A DNA stretch of 64,000 nucleotides from Streptomyces violaceusniger (GCA_005405945.1 BJHW01000001.1:3286001-3350000); one strand, 5' to 3'; shown: positions 15,521 to 25,746, numbered from the stretch's first letter. Program-made: numbers and translations. The notes: generated by a model from the letters alone, not told the origin.

Positions 15521-18500
15521 CCCGCGCTCCCCGGACTGGCGTGCCACAGCTTGCGGCCGGTGGCGGCCTGGTCGCCCGCGGGCCGGAGGTCGGCCCAGGG
15601 GTGCATGGCGTAGCCGGTGGGCATCTCGATGCGGCGGCCGGAGTCCGCTTCGGCCGCCTCCGGGCCCGTCCCCGCCAGTTCGGCGGCGACCGCCCCGAGG
15701 CCGCCCTCCTTCCTGAGCTGGGCCAGTTCGGCGAGGTTCCACACGGCCGAGCCGACGACACTGAGGCTGCGCGGGCCGCGCCGCTGGACCACGCCGCGGA
15801 CGAGCAGCAGCCAGGAGTGGAAGACGGTGTGCGCGCACGCCGCGTGGCTGTCGTCGAAGAAGGCGCAGTCGACCAGCCCCGTACCGTCGTCGAGCGTGGT
15901 GAAGATGACCCGGCGCCCGGAGCGGATCGGCGGGGTCTGGGTGGCGGCCTTGGCGCCGGCGACGAGCACGACCTCCCCGTGCGGCGCGTCGCGCAGCCGC
16001 TTCGCGGGGATCGCGCCCAGCTCTTCCAGGAAGTCCCGGTGGTCGCCCATCAGATGGCGGGAGACGTCCATGCCGAGGATGCCGAGTTCGGCGCCGAGGC
16101 GTTCGTCCGCGTCGAGGTCGGGGAGCCCGGCGGGGGCGGCGGGGCCGGTTTCGGCCAGCGGAAGCTGTCCCTCCGCGTTGCGCCGGGCGGCACCCCGCTG
16201 CTGCCGGTGCAGTTCGGCGATCCGCAGCAGCAGATCGCGGCGGCTCGCGCCGAACGCGTCCAACGCGCCGACCTGGGCCAGCCGTTCGGCGACCGGCCGC
16301 CCGGGGTGGGCGCGCAGCCACAGGTCCTGGAGCGAGGAGTACGGCTGTCCGGCCGCGATCCGCTCGGTCTCGGCCTCGCTGATGCCGTGGACGTCGCTCA
16401 GCGCCAGCCGGATACCGACGTCCTCTTTATGACTTCTGTCAGGATTATGATGGTTGTCACGTTCATGACGGCTGTCACGTTCATGACGGATATCACGTTC
16501 ATGACGGCTGTCGTGAGAATCACCAGACGTCAGTTCGATTCGATAGGCGGCCCCCGACCGGTTCACATCCAGCGGCAGGATCGGCACCCCGCGCCGCCGC
16601 GCGTCCGCCAGCAGCAGCCGCTTCGGGTACATCCCGGGGTCATGGGTGAGCAGCCCGGCGTAGAAGGCGGCCGGATGGTGCGCCTTGAGCCAGGCGGACT
16701 GGTACGTCGGGACCGCGAAGGCGACGGCATGCGCCTTGCAGAAGCCGTACGAGCCGAACGCCTCGACGATCTCCCAGGTGCGCAGCCGCACCTCCGGCGC
16801 GTAGCCCCGCTTCTCCGCCTCCGCGTGGAACCAGGCCCGCACCCGCCCCTGTCGCTCGGGGTCGGACAGGGCGCGCCGCGCCTCGTCGGCGAGGTCCCGT
16901 TCACATCCGGTCATGATCGACACGATCTTGATGATCTGCTCATGGAAGACCACCACCCCGTACGTCTCGCGCAGCGCGTCCTCCAGGTCCGGGTGCGGAT
17001 AGCGCGGGGGCTTGCGGCCGTGCCGGGCGTCGATGAAGGGCCGAACCATGTCGGCGGCGACCGGGCCGGGCCGGAAGAGCGATATGTCGACCACGAGGTC
17101 ATGGAAGGAGGTGGGCTGCAGCCGACCGAGGAGATCGCGCTGACCGGGCGATTCGATCTGGAAGCAGCCGAGGGTCTCGGTGGAGCGGATCAGGTCGTAG
17201 GTGGCCGGATCGCCGGGACGGACCTGTTCGGGGTCGTCGATGTCCACGACACGCCCGGTGGCCCGCCGGATCTCGGCGACCGCGTGCGCCATCGCGGACT
17301 GCATCCGCACTCCGAGGACATCCAGCTTGAGCAGTCCGAGCTCCTCCACGTCGTCCTTGTCGAACTGCGACATGGGGAAGCCCTCGCCGCTGGTCGGCAC
17401 GATGGGCGTACGGGCCAGCAGTCCGGCGTCCGAGAGCAGCACCCCGCAGGGGTGCATGGCGATGCCACGGGGCAGCCCGTCGAGCGCCTCGACCAGCTCC
17501 CAGAACCTGCCGAAACGTTCCTGCTCGACGGTCGCCTCGCGTAGCTCCCGCAGCTCGGGCAGTTCCGCGAGTGCCGCGCGGGCATCGCGGGCGCGGATGT
17601 GCGGGAAGGACTTGGCGAGCCGGTCCACCTCGGCCGGGTCCATGCCGAGCGCCGCGCCCACGTCCCGTACGGCGTGGCGCACCCGGTAGGTCTCGGGCAT
17701 CGAGACGGTCGCGACCCGCTCGGACCCGAACCGCTCGAAGATCGCGCGATAGACGTCGAGCCGGCGCGCCGACTCCACATCGATGTCGATATCGGGCAGC
17801 GCGGCCCGCCGCACCGACAGGAAGCGCTCCATCAGCAGGCCGTTGGCCACCGGGTCGGCATGGGCGATGCCCAGCAGGTGGTTGACGAACGATCCGGCGC
17901 CGGAGCCCCGGGCGGCCACCCGGATGCCCAGCTCCCGGGTGTCGTCGACGACCTGCGCGACGGTGAGGAAGTACGAGGCGAAGCCGAGCCGTTCGATGGT
18001 GCGCAGTTCGTCCTCCAGCCGCTCCCAGCGCGCCCGGTCCCGGTCGTATCCCCGCAGCACCATGGCGGCGGCGCAGCGCGACCGCAGCACCCGCTCGGCG
18101 CTCCGCCGCCCGGCCCCGACCAGCCGGGGCTCGGGGAAGTGGACGCTGCCCAGGCCGATGTGGTCCTCGGGGTCGACCAGACACCCGGCGGCGGTGCGCC
18201 GGGTGTCCTCCAGCAGCCGGTGCGCGGCGTCCCGTCGCATCCCCGCCGCCTCCACGATCCGCTCGGCCGCCCGCGCCATGTCCCGGGGCCCTTGAGCCAG
18301 CGCTCACCGCTGTCGAGCGCCCCGGGGGTGCGCGGGTCGATGGGGACGAGCCGACGGGCCGCGTCCAGGACGTCGGCGACCGGCCCCTCCCCCGGATCGG
18401 CGTAGCGCACGGCGTTGCTCAGCACGGCCGGGACGCCCTGCTCGGCGGCGAAGCCGACGGTGCGGGCGGCGAGCCGCAGCGAGCCCGGGCCGGTGCCGGT

Positions 18501-19106
18501 GCGGCCGTGCCATACGGCCTCCAGCCGCAGCGCGTCGCCGAAGAGTTCGCGCCAGGGGGCGATCAGCCGGGCGGCCCGGTCGGGGCGCCCGGCGGCCAGG
18601 GCCCGGCCGACGTCGGAGTCCGGGCCGAGCAGCACGGTCAGCGGGGCGAGCGCGCCGGGGTCACCCACCAGATCGCGCCAGTGCAGCAGGGGCGGCCCCT
18701 CGCCGTTCGTCCGGGCGGTTCCGGGGTGGGCGAGCCCCGCGTGGGCGGCCGAGACCAGCCCGCACAGCGCGGCCCAGCCGGGCACGCCGTCCCGGGCGAG
18801 GAAGACCACCCGGGGCGCGGACTCGTCGATGAACGCCCCGCCGCGCACCGGCGTACGGCGCCGGGCGGTGCGCCCCGGCTCCGGGGCCTCCATCCGTACG
18901 GCGAGGTCCACCCCGAACAGCGGCCGCACCCCCGCGCGCTCACACGCCCGGGCGAACCGCACCGCCCCGGCGAGGCTGTCCCGGTCGGTCAGCGCGATCG
19001 CGTCCATGCCGCGCTCGGCGGCACGCTGCGCCAGCCGCTCCGGGTGTGCGGCCCCGTACCGCATGGAGAACCCGGACGCGGTGTGCAGATGCGTGAAGCC
19101 TGGCAT
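15517..19106 (-). CDS. dnaE2: Error-prone DNA polymerase DnaE2 (frameshifted)
   Basis: This is a C-family polymerase of about 1196 residues after repair. The N-terminal PHP domain starts MPGFTHLHTASGFSM. The palm carries the catalytic ALPDIDIDVES and GSGAGSFVNHLLGIAH. The fingers carry FCKAHAVAFAVPTYQSAWLK, and an OB-fold follows near the C-terminus. It performs damage-induced translesion synthesis. The frame breaks at 18282-18284 and one added base gives WLKGPGDMARAAERIVEAAG. A compositionally odd His/Arg/Asp repeat insert lies at 16453-16506. ATG 19106 is supported by GGAGGTGCGG immediately upstream. It is followed by the imuB-like gene and preceded by a LexA box. Confidence 0.93.
16453..16506. 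repeat. Three 18-bp tandem repeats inside dnaE2
   Basis: Three copies of an 18-bp unit of the form GCTGTCACGTTCATGACG are followed by a partial fourth. They are visibly richer in A+T than the surrounding gene and encode (D/N)SRHERD-like peptides in a loop before the last third of the polymerase. The insertion keeps the frame. Confidence 0.8.
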
Positions 19107-19174
19107 CCGCACCTCCCGCTGCTCACACCCCCTGACCGACCCCGCATGTCCCACGCCCCACCATAACCCCATTC

Positions 19175-19190
19175 TCGAACACGCGTACGA
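19175..19190 (-). promoter_or_regulatory. LexA box (SOS operator) of dnaE2
   Basis: TCGAACACGCGTACGA matches the actinobacterial/Gram-positive LexA site TCGAAC-N4-GTTCGA at 11 of 12 conserved positions. It lies 69 bp upstream of the dnaE2 start, consistent with DNA-damage control of dnaE2 and the imuB-like gene. Confidence 0.8.
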
Positions 19191-19345
19191 GTCGACTTCG
19201 ATGGCACTTTCGAAGACACTTCCTTCTCCACCATAAGCACCTAAAACACCCTTTAATCCCGCGTGTCGCCTTGCGAACGCGGCACGCGGAAGCCGGTGGG
19301 TCGCATCGGTAGGCGGGTCACCGGCCCATGCGTATGCTGATCACC

Positions 19346-19779
19346 ATGACGGAGGGATCCCTGCTCGATCTGCTGCTGGAGCAGCGCACCGGCGCGCTCG
19401 TCACCCTCAAGCGGGACGGACGGCCGCAGCTGTCCAATGTCGCCTTCACCTATGACCCGCGACGCGCCTCATCCGGATCTCCGTCACCGACGACCGCGCC
19501 AAGACCCGCAATCTGCGCCGCGATCCGCGCGCGAGCTTCTACGTCACCAGCGGGGACCATTACTCCTATCTGGTGGCCGAGGGCGATGCCGAGCTGACGC
19601 CGGTCGCCGCCGATCCCCATGACGCCACCGCCGATGAGCTGGTGGAGGTCTACCGCGCGATCCAGGGCGAGCACCCGGACTGGGAGGAGTTCCGCGCGGC
19701 GATGGTGGCCGAGCGGCGGCTGGTGGTGCGGTTGCGCGCGGAGCGCGGCTACGGCTGGGGCGGCAGACCGGACCCCTGA
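19346..19779 (+). CDS. PPOX-class, probably F420-dependent, flavin/deazaflavin oxidoreductase (frameshifted)
   Basis: This is a split-barrel protein of about 144 residues after repair. The N-terminal part, LLLEQRTGALVTLKRDGRPQ followed by LSNVAFTY, continues after a one-base loss near 19467 as LIRISVTDDRAKTRNLRRDP, then SFYVTSGDHYSYLVAEGDAE. These are the hallmark strands of the PPOX/F420-binding family (Rv1155-like), which reduce small substrates with F420H2 or FMN. No clear Shine-Dalgarno is seen; ATG 19346 gives the usual N-terminus and ATG 19328 is an alternative. It is divergent from dnaE2. Confidence 0.83.
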
Positions 19780-20222
19780 GCGGAGAGCTGGGCCAGGGCG
19801 GCTAGGGCCCCGGGGGAGCCGCGGATTCCGGGCTCCGACCCCACTCCGCCGGTCGGCTTGCCCTGGCAGGTTCTCGCCCTGGCGCGGCAGGCGACAGCCC
19901 TCACCCCAAAGACATCACGCACATCACTCGACCCTGCTCACCTGAGCGCTCTTGAATCGATTTGAGCGTCTCGGCACCTCGCTGAGCACGCCGTCCGCAG
20001 AAGCGGGGACGGCGGACGGGGCCCCTGAGGGGCGCAATGCGCGCGGCGCCGCACACCCGGTCGCCACGCGGCGTTCCGCGCCCGGACATCCACCGCACGC
20101 GACAATAAGCCACCGAACGACTACTTGTAGCGACCGGAAGTGCTCGATCGACGTGCGTTCCCGACGCGCACCGCGTAGAACTCCGTCCGGTATCTGCAAC
20201 GACGAGCAAGGGAGTGTTCGAA
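19780..20222. other. 443-bp spacer upstream of the protease-inhibitor gene
   Basis: I see no credible coding frame here. The stretch is somewhat richer in A+T around 19900-20220 and should contain the promoter of the inhibitor gene, but no convincing -35/-10 pair or palindrome could be fixed by eye. Confidence 0.5.
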
Positions 20223-20665
20223 ATGCGGAAGACTACTGGGGCGATCGGGCTGGGAGCCGCACTGGCCATGAGCGCCGTGCTGGGGATCGGCACGGGTGGC
20301 GCGGCACACGCCGAGCCCGCCAAGCCGAAGAGCCTGTACCCGCCGTCCGCGCTGGTCCTGACCGTCGGCTGGGGGGCCGACGCGGCCACGACCGAGGTCC
20401 AGCGGGCGGTGACTCTGAGCTGTCGCCCCACCCCCACCGGTACCCACCCGGCCCCCACTCAGGCATGCGCCGAACTCCGCTCCGTGGGCGGCCTGTTCGG
20501 TCAGCTGCGGACCGGGGCGGAGCCCGGCCGGGTGTGCACCAAGGAATGGCACCCCATCACCGTCACCGCCGAGGGATCTGGGACGGCCGCCGGGTGTCGT
20601 ACGAGCACACCTTCGCGAACAACTGCTTCAAGAGCGCGGCCCCGACGGCGGTCTTCGAGTTCTGA
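20223..20665 (+). CDS. Subtilisin inhibitor-like (SSI-family) secreted protease inhibitor (frameshifted)
   Basis: This is an inhibitor of about 147 residues. A signal peptide ([19 protein letters not shown] and onward, cleavage near AHAEP) precedes the SSI core: [14 protein letters not shown], then [15 protein letters not shown], then [11 protein letters not shown] and [12 protein letters not shown]. All four SSI cysteines are present. Aligned with SSI (CPM-VYDP), the reactive loop reads VCTK-EWHP, so P1 is Lys rather than Met, predicting trypsin-like targets. A G is missing in the run at 20573-20575; adding it gives [21 protein letters not shown] lies 8 bp before the ATG. It converges on a streptogrisin gene. 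Confidence 0.92.
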
Positions 20666-20720
20666 CCGGCTGAACGACCGCGTACGCGGCACAGCCGCAC
20701 CAGCACAACAAAAAAGGGAA

Positions 20721-20755
20721 GGCCCCCGGACACCGTCCACGGGTGTCCGGGGGCC
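20721..20755. terminator. Bidirectional rho-independent terminator
   Basis: GGCCCCCGGACACC and GGTGTCCGGGGGCC form a perfect 14-bp stem with a 7-base loop between two convergent genes. On the minus strand it is followed by TTCCCTTTTTTG, a good U-tract for the protease transcript. On the plus strand it is followed by TGCTTTCG. Confidence 0.9.
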
Positions 20756-20782
20756 TGCTTTCGTTCACAAAGGTCAGTCAGG

Positions 20783-21857
20783 TCAGCCGATCTCGGCGCC
20801 GAACGCCTGCAGCGCCTCCGGCACCGGCTGGAAGAAGGTCTCGCCGCCCGAGGAGCAGTCACCGCTGCCGCCCGAGGTCAGACCCAGCGCCGTGTCGCCC
20901 GCGAAGAGCGCGCCGCCGCTGTCGCCGGGCTCGGCGCAGACGTTGGTCTGGATCAGCCCTCGACCGACCCTTCCTGGTAGTTGACGGTCGCGTTGAGGCC
21001 GGTGACCTCGCCGTCGTGCACCTGGGTGGTGGAGCCGCTGCGCGTCACCTTCTGGCCGACGGTGGCGTCACCGGCCTTGGCTATCGCCTGGGTGCTGCCG
21101 TTGTAGAGGTCGACCGCGCTCGGGTGGTCGGTGTCCTTGGTGTACTTGACCAGGCCGTAGTCGTTGCCGGGGAACTCGCTGCCCGCGTTGGTCCCGATCT
21201 CCCCGCCGCCCTGCGAGTCCGACCAGCTGCTGATGGCCTCGGTGCAGTGACCGGCGGTCAGGAAGTACGGCTCGCCGCCCTTGACGACGTTGAACCCGAG
21301 CGAGCAGCGCCCGCCGTCGCCCCAGATGGCGTCGCCACCCGCGATGAAGGTGGAGAACTTCCCGGCCGAGCGCTTCACCTCGACCTTGTCGCCGAGCGCG
21401 TCGGCGACCTTGTTGAGGGTGGCCATCCGGGTGCCCTTGACGGAGCTGTCCGCGGTGACGACGACCTTGTTGCTTCTGGGGTCCACCGACCACGAGGTGC
21501 CGGGGATGGTGGCCTTCTCCTTCAGCGTCTGACGCGCCTTGCTCAGCTCGGCCAGGGTGTGGGTGACCACCTTGGCCTCGGCCCCGGCCTCCCGGACCTT
21601 GTCCACGACGCCCTTGTTGACCACGTTGACGACGAGCTTCTTGGCCTTGGCGTCGTAGTACGAACCCGCCGTGTCGCTCTTGAGCGAGGAGGTGAGCGTG
21701 TTGGCGAGCTTTCCGGCGGCGCCGACCGAGAGGGTGTCGGGCTGGGGCTCACCGGGGCGGCGTTGGCGCTCTGCAGGGTGATGCCCGTGGCGACCAGGGC
21801 CGCTATGCCGGCTCCGGCGATGGCGACACGACGCTTGGGTATGCGGCGGTGCTTCAA
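20783..21857 (-). CDS. Streptogrisin-type S1 serine protease with alpha-lytic prodomain, copy 1 (two frameshifts)
   Basis: This is a secreted chymotrypsin-fold pre-pro-protease of about 358 residues. The TTG start with GGAAGG upstream gives a [20 protein letters not shown] signal peptide. The alpha-lytic-type prodomain is followed by the mature start near [19 protein letters not shown]. The triad is His in [10 protein letters not shown], Asp in GNDYGLVKY and Ser in [14 protein letters not shown]. Breaks at 21754-21757 and about 20954-20957 each need one base, giving NAAPGEPQPD and [16 protein letters not shown]. It lies tail-to-tail with the SSI inhibitor, a plausible regulator of its activity outside the cell. 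Confidence 0.9.
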
Positions 21858-22196
21858 CTCTCTGCCTTCCAGTGGGGGTTGGGCCCATCGGCAGTGGGGT
21901 GCCAGGGCCCGGAGGGCGTAACGACATGGCGCTTCTCCCCACTCGGGGCGCGTCCATGCCAATTTGCGCCGCCGAGTATTCCCATCACCACCGGGCACGC
22001 ACAAGGGCGCGTTCACGTCATGGGCGTGAAATTTACACTGCGGACTCATGTCCGGACATGGCGGTGCCCGCACACCTTCGAGGTGTACGGGCACCGAATC
22101 AGATTTCCGGACGAACCGTCAAACCGGGCGGATCCCCTCAGGGAATCCCCTCAGGGAATCCCTCGCGGGGTCCCCTGTCGGATCACCTCCCACGGC
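21858..22196. other. 339-bp spacer between protease 1 and the SPFH gene
   Basis: This spacer is the promoter region of the minus-strand protease and the 3' flank of the SPFH gene. It is relatively A+T-rich at 21960-22060. At 22131-22160 there are about 2.5 direct copies of a 13-bp unit (AATCCCCTCAGGG). No coding frame is credible. Confidence 0.5.
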
Positions 22197-23140
22197 TCAT
22201 CGCTCGACCGAATGCGGCTCCGGCTCGCGCTCGGTGAGCGTCGGCATCGCCTGCCGAGCGGGCTGGGCCGGCTGGGCGGGCGCGGCCTCCCGCTCCGGCG
22301 CGGCGGCCGGACCGGCGGCCGGGGCGCCGCCCTCCGCGCCGCCCTCCGCACCGCCCTCCGTCCGGGCCGCCGCCGGGATCTCCTGCTGTCCCTTCTCCAG
22401 GAAGCGCAGCAGCTCGACCGGGATGGGCAGCACCAGTGTGGAGTTCTTCTCGGCGGCGACCGCCATCACCGTCTGCAGCAGCCGCAGCTGGAGCGCCGAG
22501 GGGTGTCGGCCATCTGGGAGGCGGCCTCGGCCAGCTTCTTCGACGCCTGCAGCTCCGCGTCCGCGTTGATCACCCGGGCGCGGCGCTCCCGGTCGGCCTC
22601 CGCCTGGCGGGCCATCGACCGCTTCATGGTCTCCGGCAGCGACACGTCCTTGATCTCCACCCGGTCGATGTGGACGCCCCATCCGACGGCCGGGCTGTCG
22701 ATCATGAGCTCCAGGCCCTGGTTGAGCTTCTCCCGGTTGGAGAGCAGATCGTCCAGATCGCTCTTCCCGATGATCGACCGCAGCGAGGTCTGGGCCATCT
22801 GGGAGACGGCGAAGCGGTAGTCCTCCACCGCGACCAGCGCCTCGGCCGCGTCCACGACCTTGAAGTAGACGACGGCGTCGACCCGCACGGTCACATTGTC
22901 CCGGGTGATGCCTTCCTGGGCGGGGACGGGCATCGTCACGATCTGCATATTGACCTTGTTGAGCCGGTCGACGAACGGGGCGATCATGGTGAACCCCGGC
23001 CCCCGGATATCCGAGCGGAGCCTCCCGAGCCGGAAGACCACCCCCCGCTCGTACTGCTTGACCACCCGGGCCGCGGCCAGCACGCCTATGGCGCCGAGGC
23101 AAGCCAGTACCACTACCAATGTCACGAGCGCATCGACCAT
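22197..23140 (-). CDS. SPFH-domain (stomatin/slipin-like) membrane protein (frameshifted)
   Basis: This protein has about 314 residues after repair. An N-terminal membrane helix (LVTLVVVLACLGAIGVLAAA) is followed by an SPFH/Band 7 domain: VVKQYERGVVFRLGRL, then GPGFTMIAPFVDRLNKVNMQ, then DNVTVRVDAVVYFKV. A coiled-coil Ala/Glu/Arg region and a Pro/Ala/Glu-rich tail follow. Slipins form membrane microdomain scaffolds. The frame breaks at 22500-22503 (four G); adding one base joins QMADTPSALQLRLLQ. A NfeD-type partner gene is not adjacent. GTG immediately before the ATG is an alternative start. Confidence 0.88.
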
Positions 23141-23280
23141 CACGGCCACCTGCCGTCCGTATCGCGAACAATGCCCCTCGTGGGGTACTGATGTCCACGA
23201 TAGTCCGCCCGTCGAACAGTGGGGAGGGCTGTGGAAAACCCCCGTCAGGCCGCCCGGAACGGCCTTCCCCACCGACGCGG

Positions 23281-23314
23281 AGAGCCCCCGTCCGGCAGCA
23301 CGGACGGGGGCTCT
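23281..23314 (-). terminator. Terminator hairpin downstream of protease 2
   Basis: AGAGCCCCCGTCCG and CGGACGGGGGCTCT form a perfect 14-bp stem with a 6-base loop, 45 bp beyond the protease stop codon. Confidence 0.8.
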
Positions 23315-23358
23315 CGCTCAGCCTGGCGCGGAGTTGATCAGCGGACGAACGGGGCCGA

Positions 23359-24262
23359 TCAGTAGACGCTCACGCCGTACGCGTTCAGGGCCTCGACGAC
23401 CGGCTGGAAGAACGTGGTGCCACCGGAGGTGCAGTCGCCGCTGCCGCCGGAGGTGAGGCCGAGGGCGGTGGAGCCGGCGTAGAGCGGGCCGCCGCTGTCG
23501 CCGGGCTCGGCGCAGACCGTGGTCTGGATCATGCCGTAGACGACGTCGCCGTTGCCGTAGTTGACCGTGGCGTTCAGCGCGGTGACCCGGCCGCTGTGGA
23601 TGCCGGTGGTGGAGCCGCGCCGGGTGACCGTCTGACCCACGGTCGGGTTGGCGGCCGAGGTGATGTCCTGGCTGCCGACGGTGCCCTGCGGGGTGACCGA
23701 GCCGCTGTACCGGACCAGACCGTAGTCGTTGGTCGGGAAGCTGGAGCCGGCCGTCGGGCCGATGGTGGTGGTGTGGCCGGAGTTCGACCACCAGGTGCCG
23801 GCACCGTCGGTGCAGTGACCGGCGGTGACGAAGTAGTTGGCGCCACTGCTGTTGCGCACGTTGAAGCCGAGGGAGCAGCGCCAGCTACTCGCGTAGATCG
23901 CGTCGCCGCCCGCGATCAGCTTCTGAATCTTGCCGGGGGTGCGCTTGACCTCGATCGCGTCGGCGTTCGCGCCGGCGGTGTTCTTGATCTTGGCTATCTC
24001 ACTCTGGGACACCGTGCTGTCGGCGGTGACCACGAGCTTGTTGGTCCCCTTCTCGACATACCAGGCGGTGCCCGCGACATCGGCCTCGAGGACGGCGCTG
24101 CTCGCCGACTTGGCCTCGGCCGCACTGAAGGTGCGGGCGCCGTCGCTACCGGCGTAGGCGGCGGGGCGGCCAGTGCCGTTCCGGCCACCAGGGCGGAGGT
24201 CGCGGCAATCAGGGCGATACGTCTCGCCTGCTTGCTGTGGGGGCGTTGCGCTTGATCCTCAA
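23359..24262 (-). CDS. Streptogrisin-type S1 serine protease, copy 2 (two frameshifts)
   Basis: This is a second secreted protease of about 301 residues. The TTG start follows GGAGGAAG and begins [15 protein letters not shown], with a signal peptide ending near ALAAPAAYA. The prodomain includes [15 protein letters not shown]. The mature domain begins near [20 protein letters not shown]. The triad residues lie in [19 protein letters not shown] and [14 protein letters not shown]. Runs at 24239-24243 and 24163-24166 each lack one base. It is closely related to copy 1, with the SPFH gene between them, but the prodomain is shorter. Both are the kind of enzyme that SSI-family proteins inhibit. Confidence 0.9.
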
Positions 24263-24526
24263 CTCTTCCTCCGTGGGAATCGGGGTCCACTTGGGTGGGC
24301 AGGCCCGTGAGGCGCAGTCAATGAGCACGCCGATATGACCGATTCGGCGTGCCCCTGACAAGCGCTTCCGGAAGTATTCGTGGCTCCGGGCGCAGCGCGC
24401 AAGAGGACAATTCGGAACAGTCGCCGGGCACACGCCACATAGCCCCGGCGGGTTCAGGCCGCCGGGGCTTGTGCTCCCATCCCCTTGGGTATCCGGTGAG
24501 ACGGACGCGCGGGCGATCGGGTTCCG

Positions 24527-24755
24527 TTATGGCGCGGGCGTATCGCACCCCTTTGACGACAGGCCCTGGCCCCGCTCCCCCGGATCGGGAAGTCCCAGGT
24601 GGTCGCGGAGTGTCGGACCGGTGTACGCGGTGCGGAACACCCCCGCGCTCCTGGAGCGGCACCACCCGGTCCACGAAGTCATCGAGCCCGTCGGGGTCGG
24701 ATGGGGCACGAGGATGAAGCCGTCGGCGGCGTCGGAGGCGACGAATTCCAGCGGG
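24527..24755 (-). pseudogene. 3' remnant of an LLM-class flavin monooxygenase (NtaA/SnaA type)
   Basis: Starting within a few bases of the ABC-transporter lipoprotein stop, the minus strand encodes about 60 residues characteristic of the C-terminus of NtaA/SnaA/DszA-like FMN monooxygenases: FVASDAADGFILVPHP, then LDDFVDRVVPLQERG, then FRTAYTGPTLRDHLGLPDP. Frame changes fall near 24687 and 24640. The other ~350 residues are missing, so a deletion has fused the transporter gene end to the tail of this gene. The family is typically encoded beside such ABC transporters, which suggests an ancestral operon member. The deletion cannot be a sequencing error. Confidence 0.75.
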
Positions 24756-25718
24756 TCACGGCTTGGGCAGCCCGGGCGGGTTGATCTCGGACTTCTTCAC
24801 CGCCTCGCTGGAGAGCCCCCACCGCTTCAGGACCTTGGCGTACGAGCCGTCCTGGATCACGTGGTCCAGGGCCGCGGCATAGGCGTCGACCAGCCCGCTG
24901 CCCTTCTTGGTGGTGGCCGCGATCTTGCCCTGCACCTGGTCGCCACCGCCCGAGAACCGGCCGATGATCTGGGTCTGGCCGGCCGAGGCGACGTGGTAAG
25001 CGGAGGTGGGGTTCGGGCCGAAGTAGGCGTCGATGCGGCCGGACTGGAGGGCGAGGTAGTAGTCGGTGTCCTTCTGGAAGTACTTGATGTCCACGGGCTT
25101 GCGGCCCGCCTTCTCGTTCTGCTTGCTCCAGTCGACCAGGATCTTCTCCTGGTTGGTGCCGGAGGCGACCGAGATGGTCTTGCCCGCCACGTCCTTCGGG
25201 CCCTTGACCCGCCAGGAGGTGCCCTTCTTGGCCTCGAAGGCGAGGTCGTCAAGACGGTAGGTGGCGAAGTCGTACTTCTCCTTGCGCTCCTCGGTGACCG
25301 TCACATTGGAGAACACGCCGTCGAACTTGGAACTGTCCAGGCCGACGAAGAGGTTCTCCCAGGAGACCGCCTGGAAGTCGACCTTGAGCCCGAGGGTGTC
25401 GGCCACCAGCGTGGCGATGTCGATCTCGGAGCCGATCCGGGTCTTGTCGTCGGTCGCGTAGAAGCCGAGCGGGGCGGAGGCGTCGGCGCTGCCGCCGATG
25501 CGCAGGGTGCCGCGCTCACGGATCGCGGCGGGTACCTTCGCCGCGATCGAGTCGACCTTCTTCCCTCTGATGCGGTGCTGGTCCGGGCTGATGTTGATGG
25601 CGTTCTTCGAGCCCTTGGAGCCCACCGACTCCTGGACGTCGCCGTCGCCGCAGCCGCCGAGCAGGGCGGAGGCGGTGAGCGCGGCGACGGCGGTGACGAG
25701 GGTACGGCGGGTCTTCAC
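24756..25718 (-). CDS. Amino-acid-type ABC transporter substrate-binding lipoprotein
   Basis: This 320-residue type-F periplasmic-binding-like lipoprotein (SBP_bac_3) has a signal peptide with lipobox ALLGGCGDGD. Family segments include TLRIGGSADASAPLGFYATD, then GSEIDIATLVADTLGLKVDF, then WENLFVGLDSSKFDGVFSNV and GRIDAYFGPNPTSAYH. It captures a small polar solute for the permease and ATPase encoded upstream. GTG is the start, with GGAGC at a suitable distance. It is the last intact gene of the transporter operon and is followed directly by a monooxygenase remnant. The ligand is unknown; the linked flavoproteins hint at a sulfur- or nitrogen-containing compound. Confidence 0.88.
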   Translation of the reverse strand: MKTRRTLVTAVAALTASALLGGCGDGDVQESVGSKGSKNAINISPDQHRIRGKKVDSIAAKVPAAIRERGTLRIGGSADASAPLGFYATDDKTRIGSEIDIATLVADTLGLKVDFQAVSWENLFVGLDSSKFDGVFSNVTVTEERKEKYDFATYRLDDLAFEAKKGTSWRVKGPKDVAGKTISVASGTNQEKILVDWSKQNEKAGRKPVDIKYFQKDTDYYLALQSGRIDAYFGPNPTSAYHVASAGQTQIIGRFSGGGDQVQGKIAATTKKGSGLVDAYAAALDHVIQDGSYAKVLKRWGLSSEAVKKSEINPPGLPKP

Positions 25719-25746
25719 GGGGTGCTCCTTGCGTAGGTGAACGTCG

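Noticed and set aside
19196..19217. A second LexA site (CTTCGA...TTCGAAG) near dnaE2
   Set aside because: The half-site order and spacing do not match TCGAAC-N4-GTTCGA; it is probably a chance near-palindrome beside the real box at 19175.
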